Shown in pieces: positions 21,666-32,342 of a stretch of DNA of 64,000 nucleotides; the first letter of the stretch is position 1, and each line of letters opens with the position of its first letter. The notes beneath the pieces were generated by a model. The model was not told where the DNA came from. It searched no databases and was given only the letters and a program-made list of their open reading frames with translations. The stretch is taken from assembly GCA_004835665.1 (NCBI GenBank), contig RBKR01000026.1, positions 372,001 to 436,000 on the forward strand, given 5' to 3'. Both the position numbers and the translations under genes were made by a program. The DNA is from Phoma sp. XZ068 (Eukaryota; Ascomycota; Dothideomycetes; Pleosporales; Didymellaceae).

Positions 21666-23934
21666 ATGGCGACGCGGGAGCTTGATGAGCTTCGCAAGCA
21701 ACTAGAGACGCTTCAGCGCTCACACGATACCTTACTAAAAAGCTTATCCGCTTCGAACGGAAGCTTTGGACCCTCGGACGTTCCACGGTTACGTCGGAAC
21801 GCGACCCAGCGCGGAGATGCCGTTTTCGCCGACACATCCACACTATCTGACGACAGCAGCGACGATGAGGATGACTTCTTTGTACAAACTGAACTGCCAT
21901 CCCAGTCCTTTGACCATGAACATCTACGCGAACATCTAAGGACCCACAACTGGGATGAACACGGCAGAGATATTCTAGCATCCCTGGTTTCTGACCCTGC
22001 AAAACTGTCCAAGCAGCCTCATCTATTCCATCTAGGGCCAGGACCTGCCGAGGACCGCAGCCATTACTCCCACTTTCAGTATGTCGCATTATACAGTCTA
22101 TAAGCTTGTGCTGACTTTGCCCAGGGTCTACAATGTTGGGCCAGATGGACATCCTGAACTTGTGGAAGTTAGCTCGGCAGACAACACGATGTCAAAAGCT
22201 ACAGAAATATGGCACTCTCTTAGGGTACGCTTACTCATTTCAAGACCGAAAATGTCAGCTTACAGCTATAGGACATAGGAAAGAATAGCGAAAAGCCGAC
22301 TTCAGGCCGCATTACGTACGTGCTCCAGGTCTACATAATGGTCACCGCTGACATTCACCAGTGTCGCAAGAGAGCCTTCGCCAATTTTGTTCGGCGCTTT
22401 GCACCTTACATTGCATAATGCCTTCGATATGGACGAACTATTTAGGCATCTTGTCCGCACCGAGGCGTCCTCGTCGCATATGTTCCGTGCATTCACAGAC
22501 GACCCACGTCATCAACGCACATTCTTCTTCACTTTTGAATACTACACCATCATTGGGGATGACTGCAAGCCAATGCAGTGGCAGAGGGCTGACAGCGTCA
22601 CCAAATCCTCTGACAGCCACATACCCTTGAGTCGTTGCGGTGCCGTTGTTGCCCTGGCGCTCTTTGATGAGAATCCTCGTAGGGTCAGAAACAGAGCTAG
22701 ACGTTCGAAGACCAACTACGGCTGGGTACACGACATGTGGTCGCCATGGCAGGTCCTTCAGCTTGAGTGCTTTCCGGATTGGAAGTCGACACCCGTCAAC
22801 GGCAATCCGTACACATTTGAGACTGGTCACCGATACCTCAACGGTCCAGAAGCCTTTCTGCACGCGTTGCTTACAGAGTATCGAGACGCTCGCAAGCGCT
22901 ATGATGAGATTTACAAGCAGATCACCGAACTCGTCACACCGCCTCTTGGGTTTCTGTTCGATGAAGATGCTCGCATGAAGCGACTTTTTGAAGACAAGAA
23001 CTTCACTTGGACACGTCGGTACTTCTACGCCCATCAAGCACTCGGAAATGTCAACGACAGTATCAAGGCCATGATTGATGCTTTCGAAGACACGTTTACT
23101 GAAGATGTCTGGAATGGGGAGAGCAAAACCCTTTGGCCACTGTACGAAGAATCTCCACGCAATGACCACTGGAAGCGCAGGCTCCGACTGTTGAGACTGC
23201 AGTTTGAGCGCGAGATGAAAGAACTCCGCATTCTGCAACGCGAAAATAATGAGAGACGGCACGAGATTGACACCTTGCAAGAGCAGCTGTTCTCCGGCAC
23301 GAGCATCCAAGAGTCCAGAAAGTCGGTCGAGCTGGCTGATGTCACAGTACACCAAGGATACAACATCAAAGTCCTGACAATTGTTAACTTATTCTTCATG
23401 GTAAGTCATTCGACAATGTCGACGCATCATTTCTAATCGTTCATGTTATAGCCTCTGACATTCGTCACTTCAATCTTCGGCATGACCAACATGCCTGCGG
23501 AGCCTGCCCCATACTGGCCATTTGCTATCACTCTCGTTGCGATCTGCGTACCCTTCTTTAGCATCATCGGATTCCTCTCTACCAAGTATGGCTACCATGT
23601 CTGGGCGACCAAAACGCGGCAGTTCTGGCGATGGCTCCGCCCAAAACCGAAGCTTGAAGAAGAGGCAGAGACAGAATTTGCAGGGCAGACGAGGAAAAAC
23701 CGGAGCATGTCCACAGAAGAAGGTATGCGTATGAGAATAAGGGACAGAGAACCGCTGCCCAGGCGAAGTATGCAAAGACCACCACCGAGTCATCCAAATA
23801 TTCAGGCCATGGTAGCCAGGATGGGTGAGGGACGACAGAGCGGGTTGATGAGGATGGGTACGCTGACCCATGAGATAGACCAGGATAGTGGGAGGACGAC
23901 AAAGGACACGATCATCAATATTCAAGAGCCGTAA
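21666..23934 (+). CDS. CorA-like cation transporter
   Basis: Predicted 692-aa membrane protein of the CorA metal-ion transporter superfamily. Exons 21666-22078, 22125-22224, 22272-22315, 22362-23400 and 23452-23934. A long cytoplasmic domain begins with a coiled coil and an acidic SDDSSDDEDDFF stretch. A charged stalk helix (residues about 470-500) precedes two hydrophobic segments at the C-terminus: IKVLTIVNLFFMPLTFVTSIF and YWPFAITLVAICVPFFSIIGF (the first split by the last intron). The loop between them reads FGMTNM, where classical CorA has GMN, so ion selectivity may differ. The basic tail after the second segment is cytoplasmic in the CorA topology. Ion not predictable. Confidence 0.85.
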
Positions 23935-24527
23935 CGAGTTATGAGAGATGAACACTGTACGATGAACTAGTCACGATGCTGACGGCCGACTTTACGACCT
24001 TCTTGACGATTTTACGACCGTCCAACGGATGACAGAATGAGTTTTACCGCTTATCACATTAAAAGCACAATAGCAGCTCACATTTTACATTCCATATACC
24101 TGCTACAAGCGAAGTACAGCTGCGTTGCAGCCAACGCTCCAATTAGCATGCAGCCACATTGTGATTGACCCCGCGTCTCTCCTCATCCACGGCAGGTTTG
24201 CAGCGATGAGTCAGCACTGGCAGTCTTACGGCCACCAACAGCAGTGATGCGCCAATAACAAGCTTCGATAAACTTCAGCTAACAGCCCTTTCGCCCTTTT
24301 CTTGCACGGCTGTAGGGCTGAACTCACCATCACTACTGACGCTGCGTCCAAACCGTACGTTTATCATGTCAACCAACGATAGCTTTCCGAAATAGGCAAG
24401 ACGTTCTAACGTAACAATTGCAATTCAGTAGCACATTTAAAGCACACCTGACCTGCACGTATGATTTTTAACTGTCAAACAAGCCGAATCCTCAGTAACA
24501 CTCACATCCGAAAATCTAGCAACAAGG
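23935..24527. other. Intergenic, promoter of SDR gene
   Basis: About 590 bp with no supportable gene. It holds the 3' region of the CorA-like gene and the promoter of the dehydrogenase. A phrase close to TTACGACC occurs twice (about 23991 and 24011), too short to interpret. Confidence 0.4.
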
Positions 24528-25406
24528 ATGTTCTCAGCCAACACGAAACCCTACAACCTTCCTTCTGATGCAACATGGTTTATTACCGGTTGCTCGAGTG
24601 GCATAGGCAAAGCCCTTGCCGATCACGTTGCGAGTAAACCTTCTCATCGCCTCATTGCTACGGCGAGAAACCCAAACGATCTTTCCTACCTGCCCAACGA
24701 CAACACCAACATCTTGAAACTCGCTCTCGATGTTACCTCTCCCAATGCTGTCAGTTGCGCTGTCAAGACATCCATCGAGCAGTTCGGCACCATCGATGTA
24801 CTTGTCAACAGCGCCGGTTATGCGCTCTCTGGAGATTCCGAGTCCGCGACCGAAGCTGAATCTCACGAAATCATGGAAACCAATTTTTTTGGCACAGTGA
24901 GAACCACCCTCGCTGCCATCCCGCACATGCGCGAGGGCGGCAGAGGCGGGCTGATAATGAACATTTCATCTGTTGCGGGTGTCTGCGCATTCCCAGGTCA
25001 CGCTTTCTACCACGCATCCAAACACGCCGTGGAAGGCTGGACAGAATCTGTTGCAAAAGAAATGAGCCAGGATTGGGGGATTTCATTCTGCATTATCGAA
25101 CCTGCGGCTGTGAAAACGAATTTCGAGGGACATAGCAAGAAGAACACGGCGGCACACCCAGCATATGCAGATCCTAAGATGCCTGCCAGGATGCTGCAGA
25201 AGTATGTCGATGCCGGGCTAAAGCAGGGCGTGGGTATGGAGCCAGCAGATGTTGCGAAGGTATTGTACGAAGTGGCTAGTAAAGGGGAGGAGGTCCCATT
25301 GCATTTGCCACTGAGCATGAATGCTTTTGGATTGATCAAAGGCGCTTTCGAGGGTAGATTGAAAGAGTTGGAAGAGATCAAGGAGATTAGTGGGAGTTTG
25401 AGTTGA
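24528..25406 (+). CDS. Short-chain dehydrogenase/reductase
   Basis: Single-exon classical SDR, 292 aa, NAD(P)-dependent oxidoreductase of unknown substrate. Visible motifs: cofactor-binding TGCSSGIG at residues about 20-27, LDVTS, NSAG at about 92-95, NISS with the catalytic serine, and the active-site YHASK at about 163-167. The Arg pair downstream of the first strand (TARNP) favours NADP(H), which is an inference. No membrane segment or targeting signal. The protein resembles the fungal group that carries an extended C-terminal lid rich in helices. It is isolated by about 1 kb on its 3' side. Confidence 0.88.
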   Translation: MFSANTKPYNLPSDATWFITGCSSGIGKALADHVASKPSHRLIATARNPNDLSYLPNDNTNILKLALDVTSPNAVSCAVKTSIEQFGTIDVLVNSAGYALSGDSESATEAESHEIMETNFFGTVRTTLAAIPHMREGGRGGLIMNISSVAGVCAFPGHAFYHASKHAVEGWTESVAKEMSQDWGISFCIIEPAAVKTNFEGHSKKNTAAHPAYADPKMPARMLQKYVDAGLKQGVGMEPADVAKVLYEVASKGEEVPLHLPLSMNAFGLIKGAFEGRLKELEEIKEISGSLS

Positions 25407-26387
25407 CTTACTGTGTCGCTACTTAAAAGGGAGACTCTCGTTAGCACGCAATTGAAGGTTACCTGTTTAAGCGTTGGACTGAGCTGCACGTTGTACCTTG
25501 CTGATAATAGGTTAAATTACCTAGCTATGCAAGAAGCCACCACTCTGTGGGTTACGCAGACTGCTGTACTATGCTTAAACCGAGCCTGGAGAGTCAAACA
25601 TCAGCATTGCACCGAAAACTGCATAGTAGACTTTGTAAGGTGTCCAAAAGACTCTCCCACAGCGCAAAAGCATGAGTGCAGCGCGTGCGTGCACCCGTGG
25701 GCGGCGACCTTCCAGTTTCGGTGCCTTGATGGTTGACTTGTTCGACTTGATGCATCCTCATGAGGAAAGAGAGACAGTCTGACAAGCATATGCAGGAAGC
25801 CCTACCAGATCTTACAAAGAAAAGGACGGGAGAGATAGCGGGGTTATCTAATCCACCAAAATGTCGCACAAGAACGCAAGACTTTGCGCACTACAGCCTA
25901 GTTTGCCAAATGGTCATCGTGATATGGCTCTCGCGATGATCTCGATGTACCTCGGACGAAATTATTAACAATGCCGAAGTGACAAAGGCATCTGTAGCGT
26001 AATCATGCCGAGCGCGAGCGGCACAGCGACCGAATCTGAACGGGCGGGATTTCGGTGATCCAACCGCGAGAGTTGGTCAGCAGAGTGCTAAGCCTAAAAG
26101 GTAAGCCAAGCGACAAGCTCGTGCAGGAATGGCTTGCACGTGACTGTACCTGTTGCTGCTTTGTAGGCCCCTCCTACCAACACCATACGCGTCACATTAG
26201 CGGCGCGAAGAGATAGGTCCGATGCTGTCAGCATCGTGAGGAGACGTCTATGTGATGAGGGTATAAAGCTACATTGTGTGTCCTCACTTTGAAAGCACCA
26301 AAAAACACAGCATCTCGTCAATTATCCATCCAGCGAAACCCACCTTGACACCTTGCATCTTCAAACCAATCTGCCGACACCTTCAAC
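25407..26387. other. Long gene-free region
   Basis: About 980 bp with no supportable gene. It contains the promoter of the NmrA-like gene at its right end. Several overlapping short frames lack features and were left out. Confidence 0.45.
26262..26267 (+). promoter_or_regulatory. TATA box candidate
   Basis: TATAAA lies 121 bp upstream of the NmrA-like start codon, in a position suited to a core promoter with a leader of roughly 90 bp. Confidence 0.4.
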
Positions 26388-27404
26388 ATGTCTAAACTCA
26401 TCACTGTCTTCGGTGCCACTGGCAACCAGGGCGGCTCAGTCATTAAGCATATCCTTGCCGACTCGACCCTCTCCAAAACCTTCAAGATTCGCGGTATTAC
26501 CCGCGATGTTTCCAAGCCTGCAGCTCAGGCTTTGGCTAACCAAGGTGTCGAACTGAAAACCGTAGGTATTGGTAACAGCTTTTGATAAACTAGACTAACA
26601 ATAGAAAGGCCGATTTAAGTGACAAAGCCTCTGTCACTGAGGCTCTCCAAGGATCTGATACCGTGTTCCTCGTCACCAACTACTGGGAAAGCGCCAAGTA
26701 CGAGGTCGAGTTCGGTCAAGGCAAGAATGTTGCAGATGCTGCTAAGGAACTTGGTGTCCAGCACTTGATCTTCTCTTCGCTACTACACGTGGGCAACATC
26801 ACGAACGGGCGTCTTTCGCACGTTCCTCACTTTGAGGCGAAGGCAGACATTGAAGAGTACATCAGGAAAAGCGGCGTTCCTGGCACATTTTTCTTGCCTG
26901 GTTACTTCATGAGCAACTTCACTCAAGCAGTACAGAAGGGGCAAGACGGCTCCTTGTCGTTTGCGTTTCCAGTTGGCCCAGATGCCAAATTCCCGCTCGT
27001 TGACATCGTCGAAGATACTGGTAGGTCACTCGAGGTCTGTCAGCCACAATGAACATTCTAATCTAACCACCCATGCGGCAGGCAAATTCGTCAAGGCTAT
27101 CCTCAAGAACCGTGACGCAACTCTTGGTAAACAGATACTTGGCGCTGCGAACTACTACACACCCGAGCAGATCCGGTCAGGATTGGAAGCAGCTACCGGC
27201 AAGAAGACGAGCTATGCGCAGCTGTCAGCTGAGCAGTACAAAGGCTTTTTGCCAGCCTTTATAGCGGAGGAAATGTTGGAGAACCACTTGTTCATCGAGG
27301 AGCCAGGATACTATAACGGCGCGGAGCTCAAGCAGAGTCACGAGATCCTGGAGGACAAGCTCACAACCTGGGAAGAATTCATTACTAAGAGCGGTGCATT
27401 TTGA
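26388..27404 (+). CDS. NmrA-like NAD(P)-binding protein
   Basis: Atypical SDR of the NmrA/HSCARG group, 302 aa. Exons 26388-26561, 26609-27020 and 27082-27404. The N-terminal dinucleotide motif is GATGNQGGS. TRDVSKPAAQAL and FLVTNYW follow the family pattern. The tyrosine of the classical SDR active site is not in the usual place, in line with proteins that sense NADP+ or act as reductases of quinones or isoflavone-like compounds. Family members range from regulators of nitrogen metabolism to redox sensors and enzymes, so no specific role is assigned. A Zn2Cys6 regulator follows 200 bp downstream on the same strand. Confidence 0.87.
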
Positions 27405-27606
27405 AGAGTAGGCAGATCAGGTTGTAAACACATGAACTTTGCAAAGCAATAGGTCTCAATTCAACCAAAAAACCCAATTCAAAATCACCTTGCGTGATGT
27501 TGACAGATATTTCATCATCTCGCGGCGTCTAGAAGCCAAGCTAACCCGGTACCCTAACGGAAGCTAGAGCTGACAGCGGAGGCACCACTCCTTAACCCCA
27601 CTTTCG

Positions 27607-29307
27607 ATGAACAGCAAGGTGACAACAACCGTCATGCACCCTGCAACTTCACCACTCTCGGCCCTGCAACCCCGTCCAATGGAGAAAGCTGCCCAGCCGT
27701 GCCACACCTGTCGTCGACGGCGGGTCAAGTGCGATCAAACTTTGCCCTCGTGCAAGAAGTGCGCCAATAGCCGCCATGAGTGCTTGGGCTACCAGAAGCT
27801 GTTCTTATGGAACTCTGGAATAGCCAGTCGTGGGAAGATGATGGGGAAGACGTTTCCAACAGCACGGATTTTGACGGCGTCGCTGGCCGAACCTGAACCC
27901 GTTCTGCTCGACTCATCTCTGTACGCAGACCCACAGGGGACCCCATTCACTGCCGCTACCGGTTCTAGTGGTGCTGTATCCAAAGACTTACTATTAAGGA
28001 CCGAGATACAGGCTATGGAGAAGCGTCTGATGTACAATTCGCTCCATGCAGGGTTGACTGACCCGCATTTCCAGGGCTTGAGCAAGACCGGTCGGTATTA
28101 TTTGTACTGCTTCGGCACCGACATCAATCAAAGCCTTGTGCTGTATGATCTTCCAGGAGAGAATCCATTCCAAAGTCTTGTTCCATACGCCGAGTATCAT
28201 GAACTTCCTCGACAGATCATTATTGCTACTGCAGCACTGTATGCGTGCCGCATGTACCGTCGAACTTTGGTTGAGTATGATCACAAACCAAAATGCTCAG
28301 AGTCAAGCCTGGAGAATGGGAATCACCACGTGTCAGGCCGAGCACTCTGGCACCCACTACAAGACACTTACCGTGATTCTCTGGCGGCCAAGCAGAAAGC
28401 ACTTCACCTGATAGCACAAGCAATTCAAACCGGCAATGTCAATGATGACATTATTTCGACGTGCATGCTGCTATTTGTGCATTTCGAGCTCATGCGACCC
28501 GAGTCGGACGAAAGTCATATTCACCTGAAAGGAGCACAAGCATTATTCAAAAGCCTGCGTCCTTCCAAGCGAGCTATACAGACGGTGAGAAATACTGTCA
28601 TCTCTGATTCCATGCTCTTCGCTACGATGGAGCTCGCTTTGGATCGTACAAAGCCGTTATCCTCATCTATCCCGCACCCGTTACTTCCACTCTACGAAAG
28701 CATTGGAACCAGCAACCACATAACGTTTCCTCTGGAAATACTGCATTCATTGACCACAGCTTGCGAAGCGCTCAGAGAATTTCCTGACATGCTGTTGCCG
28801 AGTTCGAGGCTTACGGACAAGCTTGCACCGGCCATGGACCGCATCTCCGCGATCGATGCTCGTGACTGGGCAGAGTCGTTCCATCGCATACACATGTGTA
28901 GCACCTGTCCAGGTGATATTGAGACGCGCATACATCTGTGCGAGGCTCACAAAGCGGCAAGCATCATCGTCCTTGCGCGATTAGCTGCTTCCACTCCAAC
29001 AACACCAATTCAGATGCACCTTGATCGTCTCGTGGAGCACCTCAGTCAAATACCCCTTGGACAGTATCTTTTCAAAGCTACCTCCTGGCCGACATTCATC
29101 GCTGGCCTGGAAGCAGAAGACGACAATGTTGTGTCTCAGATGATGGAGCGTCTTCAACTCATTTGCACTATAATACCGTACGATTTCACACGTCGAGCGG
29201 TTCGCATGCTGAAACGTGTGAAGTCGGGGACCCGACTGCCAGCTGCAAGGCCAACCGGTCAAAATGACTGGGTTGGGAGCTTGAAGTCTGTTTTGCCAAC
29301 CATATGA
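27607..29307 (+). CDS. Zn2Cys6 transcription factor
   Basis: Single-exon nuclear regulator of 566 aa. The zinc cluster lies at about residues 32-59 with spacing CX2CX6CX6CX2CX6C (CHTC, VKC, SCKKC, HEC) and is followed by LGYQKLFLWN, a stretch typical of the Fungal_trans_2 class of C6 factors. The middle region has the helical blocks of that domain, including ISTCMLLFVHFELM and the IHLKGAQALF segment. Another possible start is the methionine at residue 10; the first ATG is used. It follows the NmrA-like gene by 200 bp on the same strand, which may indicate a small functional pair. Targets unknown. Confidence 0.87.
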   Translation: MNSKVTTTVMHPATSPLSALQPRPMEKAAQPCHTCRRRRVKCDQTLPSCKKCANSRHECLGYQKLFLWNSGIASRGKMMGKTFPTARILTASLAEPEPVLLDSSLYADPQGTPFTAATGSSGAVSKDLLLRTEIQAMEKRLMYNSLHAGLTDPHFQGLSKTGRYYLYCFGTDINQSLVLYDLPGENPFQSLVPYAEYHELPRQIIIATAALYACRMYRRTLVEYDHKPKCSESSLENGNHHVSGRALWHPLQDTYRDSLAAKQKALHLIAQAIQTGNVNDDIISTCMLLFVHFELMRPESDESHIHLKGAQALFKSLRPSKRAIQTVRNTVISDSMLFATMELALDRTKPLSSSIPHPLLPLYESIGTSNHITFPLEILHSLTTACEALREFPDMLLPSSRLTDKLAPAMDRISAIDARDWAESFHRIHMCSTCPGDIETRIHLCEAHKAASIIVLARLAASTPTTPIQMHLDRLVEHLSQIPLGQYLFKATSWPTFIAGLEAEDDNVVSQMMERLQLICTIIPYDFTRRAVRMLKRVKSGTRLPAARPTGQNDWVGSLKSVLPTI

Positions 29308-29690
29308 GGAATGGCATTTGTGCAATGCGGATTAACTGTATACACCGTTCTAGTATACAAATTCTTCTCCCGTAGTCGGTTCTGGGCTTTCGCAATAACC
29401 AAAAGTACCCAGGGGATCATTGCAATCGCTACTTTGTTGATAATATTATCTCTCGAGAAGCGACATGTTACAACTCTAACTGCTTCACCAAACATGTGAC
29501 TTACACAGTACAATGCGTATGTTTAGCAAGCCAAGCGATGCATTAGGGATAGCAATGAGACGTTAACAACGGACTCTCCCCGTCTGGGAGTGAAAGCCCA
29601 TCAAGTGGAAATAACTCAGCCAAACGCCAATAACGCCTAATCGTGTCTCGTAACAGAACAATTCCCTCGTTAGCACCGTCCCCCTCCAGC
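29308..29690. other. Convergent intergenic region
   Basis: About 380 bp between the stops of a C6 regulator (plus) and a proline-rich gene (minus). It probably holds both 3' untranslated regions. Nothing else is seen. Confidence 0.45.
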
Positions 29691-30740
29691 TTAGGCCGCA
29701 CCACCAGCACCACCGCCAGCACCGCCAGCCGCACCGCCCGCTCCATCACTGTTAGCCTCCTTGCCAGCCTTTCTCCTCATGCTCTTACTCCTATGTGTGT
29801 AGTAGTTCGTCGGCTCCTTCATCTCCTCTTTGTCCTTTTTGTCTTGTGACGACCGCAGCTTGCCGTTCTGAGGTGCAAGTTTGGTGGCTTTGGAGCCCAT
29901 TTTGTAGCGTTCGTATGTGGAGTCGATGGCGGTTGCTTGACGCTTGCTACTATGAGGCAATTGGTAATCGTGTGGACGTGGTGAGGCAGGTGGTGAGGCA
30001 GGTGGCGGTGAAGACGACGCCGCGCGTTTGTGGTGCGAAAGGATGATTACACTGTGAAATAATTAGTTCATGGAGGAATAACAACAACGCATGGTGGTTG
30101 AGTGCAGGAGTGTCGTGTGCGCGGGCGCATATTGTACTATAATTGGAGAATGACCTACGGTGGTGCAGGATGTGGTTCAGGCTGTGGCCGAGGCTTGGGC
30201 TTTGTCGTTGTAGGTGGAAAGCCGTCGGAGGGTTGATTTCCTAAAGTCAAAGAAGAAGTACTGTAACAAAGTTAGAGAAATAACAAACGTTAAGCAAGGC
30301 TACGCGTACGGCGGAAATGACGTATGCGGGTGTGGCGGACCGTGCGCTTGTTCCTGAGGCTGAGATCTTGACTGAGGGCTATTTTCGGACAAGATGATGA
30401 TCCTATTGGTCGGACATTAGCGGAGGTTACTCCGAGTGGGGCTCGAGGGATCAATGCTAGAAATAACATTGTGCTAGAGTAGTGCTGTGCACAAGCAACT
30501 TTTTGACTCGCGAGATGAATGTAATACTTACGGAGGTGCTGCTGGTGGCTCTGGGTCAGGCTGCCCGTCTACTTTCTTACCCGCGCTACTACCTCTTCCA
30601 CTCCATTCGTTCACGCTGTGACATGACATGCTCGCGATAGAGCGAGATATCTGGGAGTGGCTGATGATTGACAAAAAGAGGTGTGGTGCCTTTCCGAAGA
30701 TCTGAAAGATGGGCTCGACAAGGGTGGATAGACACTGCAT
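29691..30740 (-). CDS. Proline-rich multi-exon protein, unknown
   Basis: I do not recognise this gene. The model 30740-30532, 30402-30310, 30260-30159, 30051-29691 gives 254 aa in one continuous frame. Exons 1, 2 and 3 all end in phase 2 inside a proline codon pair (…PP, with CC just before GTA). Exons 2 and 4 both open with a hydrophobic II-LS run after the shared proline. The last exon is basic (SQDKKDKEEMKE, RSKSMRRKAGKE) and ends in a glycine-alanine tail. The equal phases mean exons 2 and 3 can be skipped without breaking the frame. The start is uncertain; a methionine at residue 38 is an alternative, and exon 4 alone could be a smaller gene. Confidence 0.45.
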
Positions 30741-32342
30741 TGAGCCGCTTTCTGACTGACGTGTGTGAAGTTGAGAGAGGAGATCCGGTGGTTGCTAGTA
30801 GCAATGGAGGTAGTGATCTTGACAGTGAATGAGAGGAGAATGCTTGAGTTTCCGAACTATGATGCCTCTCCTTTCGAGGTTGGACGGTGAATCTTATATG
30901 CAATGGATGATTCATACATTCATCCTCTCCATGCTTCGATTCAGGCAGCCCTGCACGGCATGGCATACAGGTTCCCGCGATATCCATCTCTTCCAAGATT
31001 CCTGGCCCCCGGGATCCTTCATCTCATCATCGCGGGCCGTAACTCTTTGGCGGGTGGTGCATCGTCTCCACAAGCCACGCTTGAGACTCGTCGAGAACAT
31101 GAACACCTAAAATTGGTCATGGATGAGACAGAATCGACTCATTTGTGAATTGTCGACTCCCGGTTTCGGCATTGTTAGGTGTCCTGCGAAGGGGGCCTGT
31201 CTCAAGCTCGGCGTGGTCACGGTGGGCTAATGCCAGATCTGGCATCGAGTCGCGAAAAGAGAACAAAAAGTTCCGCTGGAAAAGGTCAGACTCATTAGGC
31301 ACACCGCTGATGGAAAGGGTGCAATCTGTTCCTCTTGCCAATGGTCTGGCGAGAGTTCTCAGCGAGGCTGTGTGGCGGGAAGGGATTTCGCCGTTATTGG
31401 ACGGATCACTCCTGGTACGCCTGAATTGCTGGGCTGCGGAGGGTCGTGAGAGCTCGTGTTGCCACAACGGTGGCCTTAACCGGGGCTGAACGACCCATAA
31501 CGGCTGTCAGGTGGAGACTGTGCGGTGTTTGCGGGTGTCAGGATGATGGGTGGGGGCTCCACGGGTACTGGCCCCGCCCGATCTTCCTTCGCTTCGACCC
31601 CTGCGCGCCTTGTTCCTAACCTATCTTTGTCTCGAAAAGGCGAGGCAGACTTGCATTCGGGCACAATCACATGATGTGCAAGCCTTGCCCAGGGGTTGTA
31701 TGGTCCCACTTGACTTGTGAAGTTCTGTGGTTTTGAATTCACGGTGTGAATGCTGACATTGGCGGGGCCGGCCACGTGAGCCCGGTCAACATACAAGGCA
31801 GTAATGCGATATCATATCAGGCAACCGCTGTAGGTACAAAGAACGCGTCAGTCTCGCAAGAAGAGAACAACAATGGGACACGAACACGAGCTATTAAAGT
31901 CAAGAACAAAGATTGGAACAAAAACACGAGTTATCAGAGTCATCAAGTAAGCAGCTACAGCTAAGCGTCGTAAGTAGGCATGGAGATCGGGGAACCGGTG
32001 TCAACAGGAATGTCCTTTCGTCACCTGGGTTCTGGTAACACGATGGTGCATGTCTGTCTGACAGCTATAGACGAGATGTATAAGCCACAGGGATGCGCAG
32101 TGGTTCGCTTGGCTTGGTGAACAGTTGCCAGTCATTGGGAATGCATTACTAGCGGTGAAAGGTTGAACGATAATTGAGAAGATTATGATACATCAATGAG
32201 AAGTTTACCCAAGAAGCTCTGTAATACACCGCGCTCTCGTAGTGAGATCGCACTTTGCAGCTTCGATAGTAGCAGAGTAGCAATAAAAACGCTAATCGTC
32301 AATAACAATAACCTCCAGACTCAACTTCTTGGATGGCTGCTG
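30741..32342. other. 1.6-kb gene-free region
   Basis: No supportable gene. It holds the promoter of the proline-rich gene at its left and the 3' region of the RGG/AT-hook gene at its right. An imperfect direct repeat at 31883-31947 is annotated separately. Several open frames of 80-116 codons overlap one another on both strands and lack features. Confidence 0.4.
31883..31947 (+). repeat. Imperfect direct repeat
   Basis: Two copies of about 22-25 bp, at 31883-31904 and 31923-31947, share the pattern AACACGAG-YTATYARAGTCA. They lie 40 bp apart start to start, in a purine-rich tract. Function unknown. Confidence 0.4.

Noticed and set aside
22438..23355. 305-codon open frame on the minus strand
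   Set aside because: Fully antisense to the large exon of the CorA-like gene, whose membrane segments and stalk are convincing.
2221..29307. A polyketide or non-ribosomal peptide gene cluster
   Set aside because: Several accessory-type genes (SDR, NmrA-like, C6 factors) are present, but no synthase, terpene cyclase or prenyltransferase is visible.
31117..31489. Two opposing frames of about 115 codons
   Set aside because: They are mirror shadows of each other with no composition or motif to favour either.
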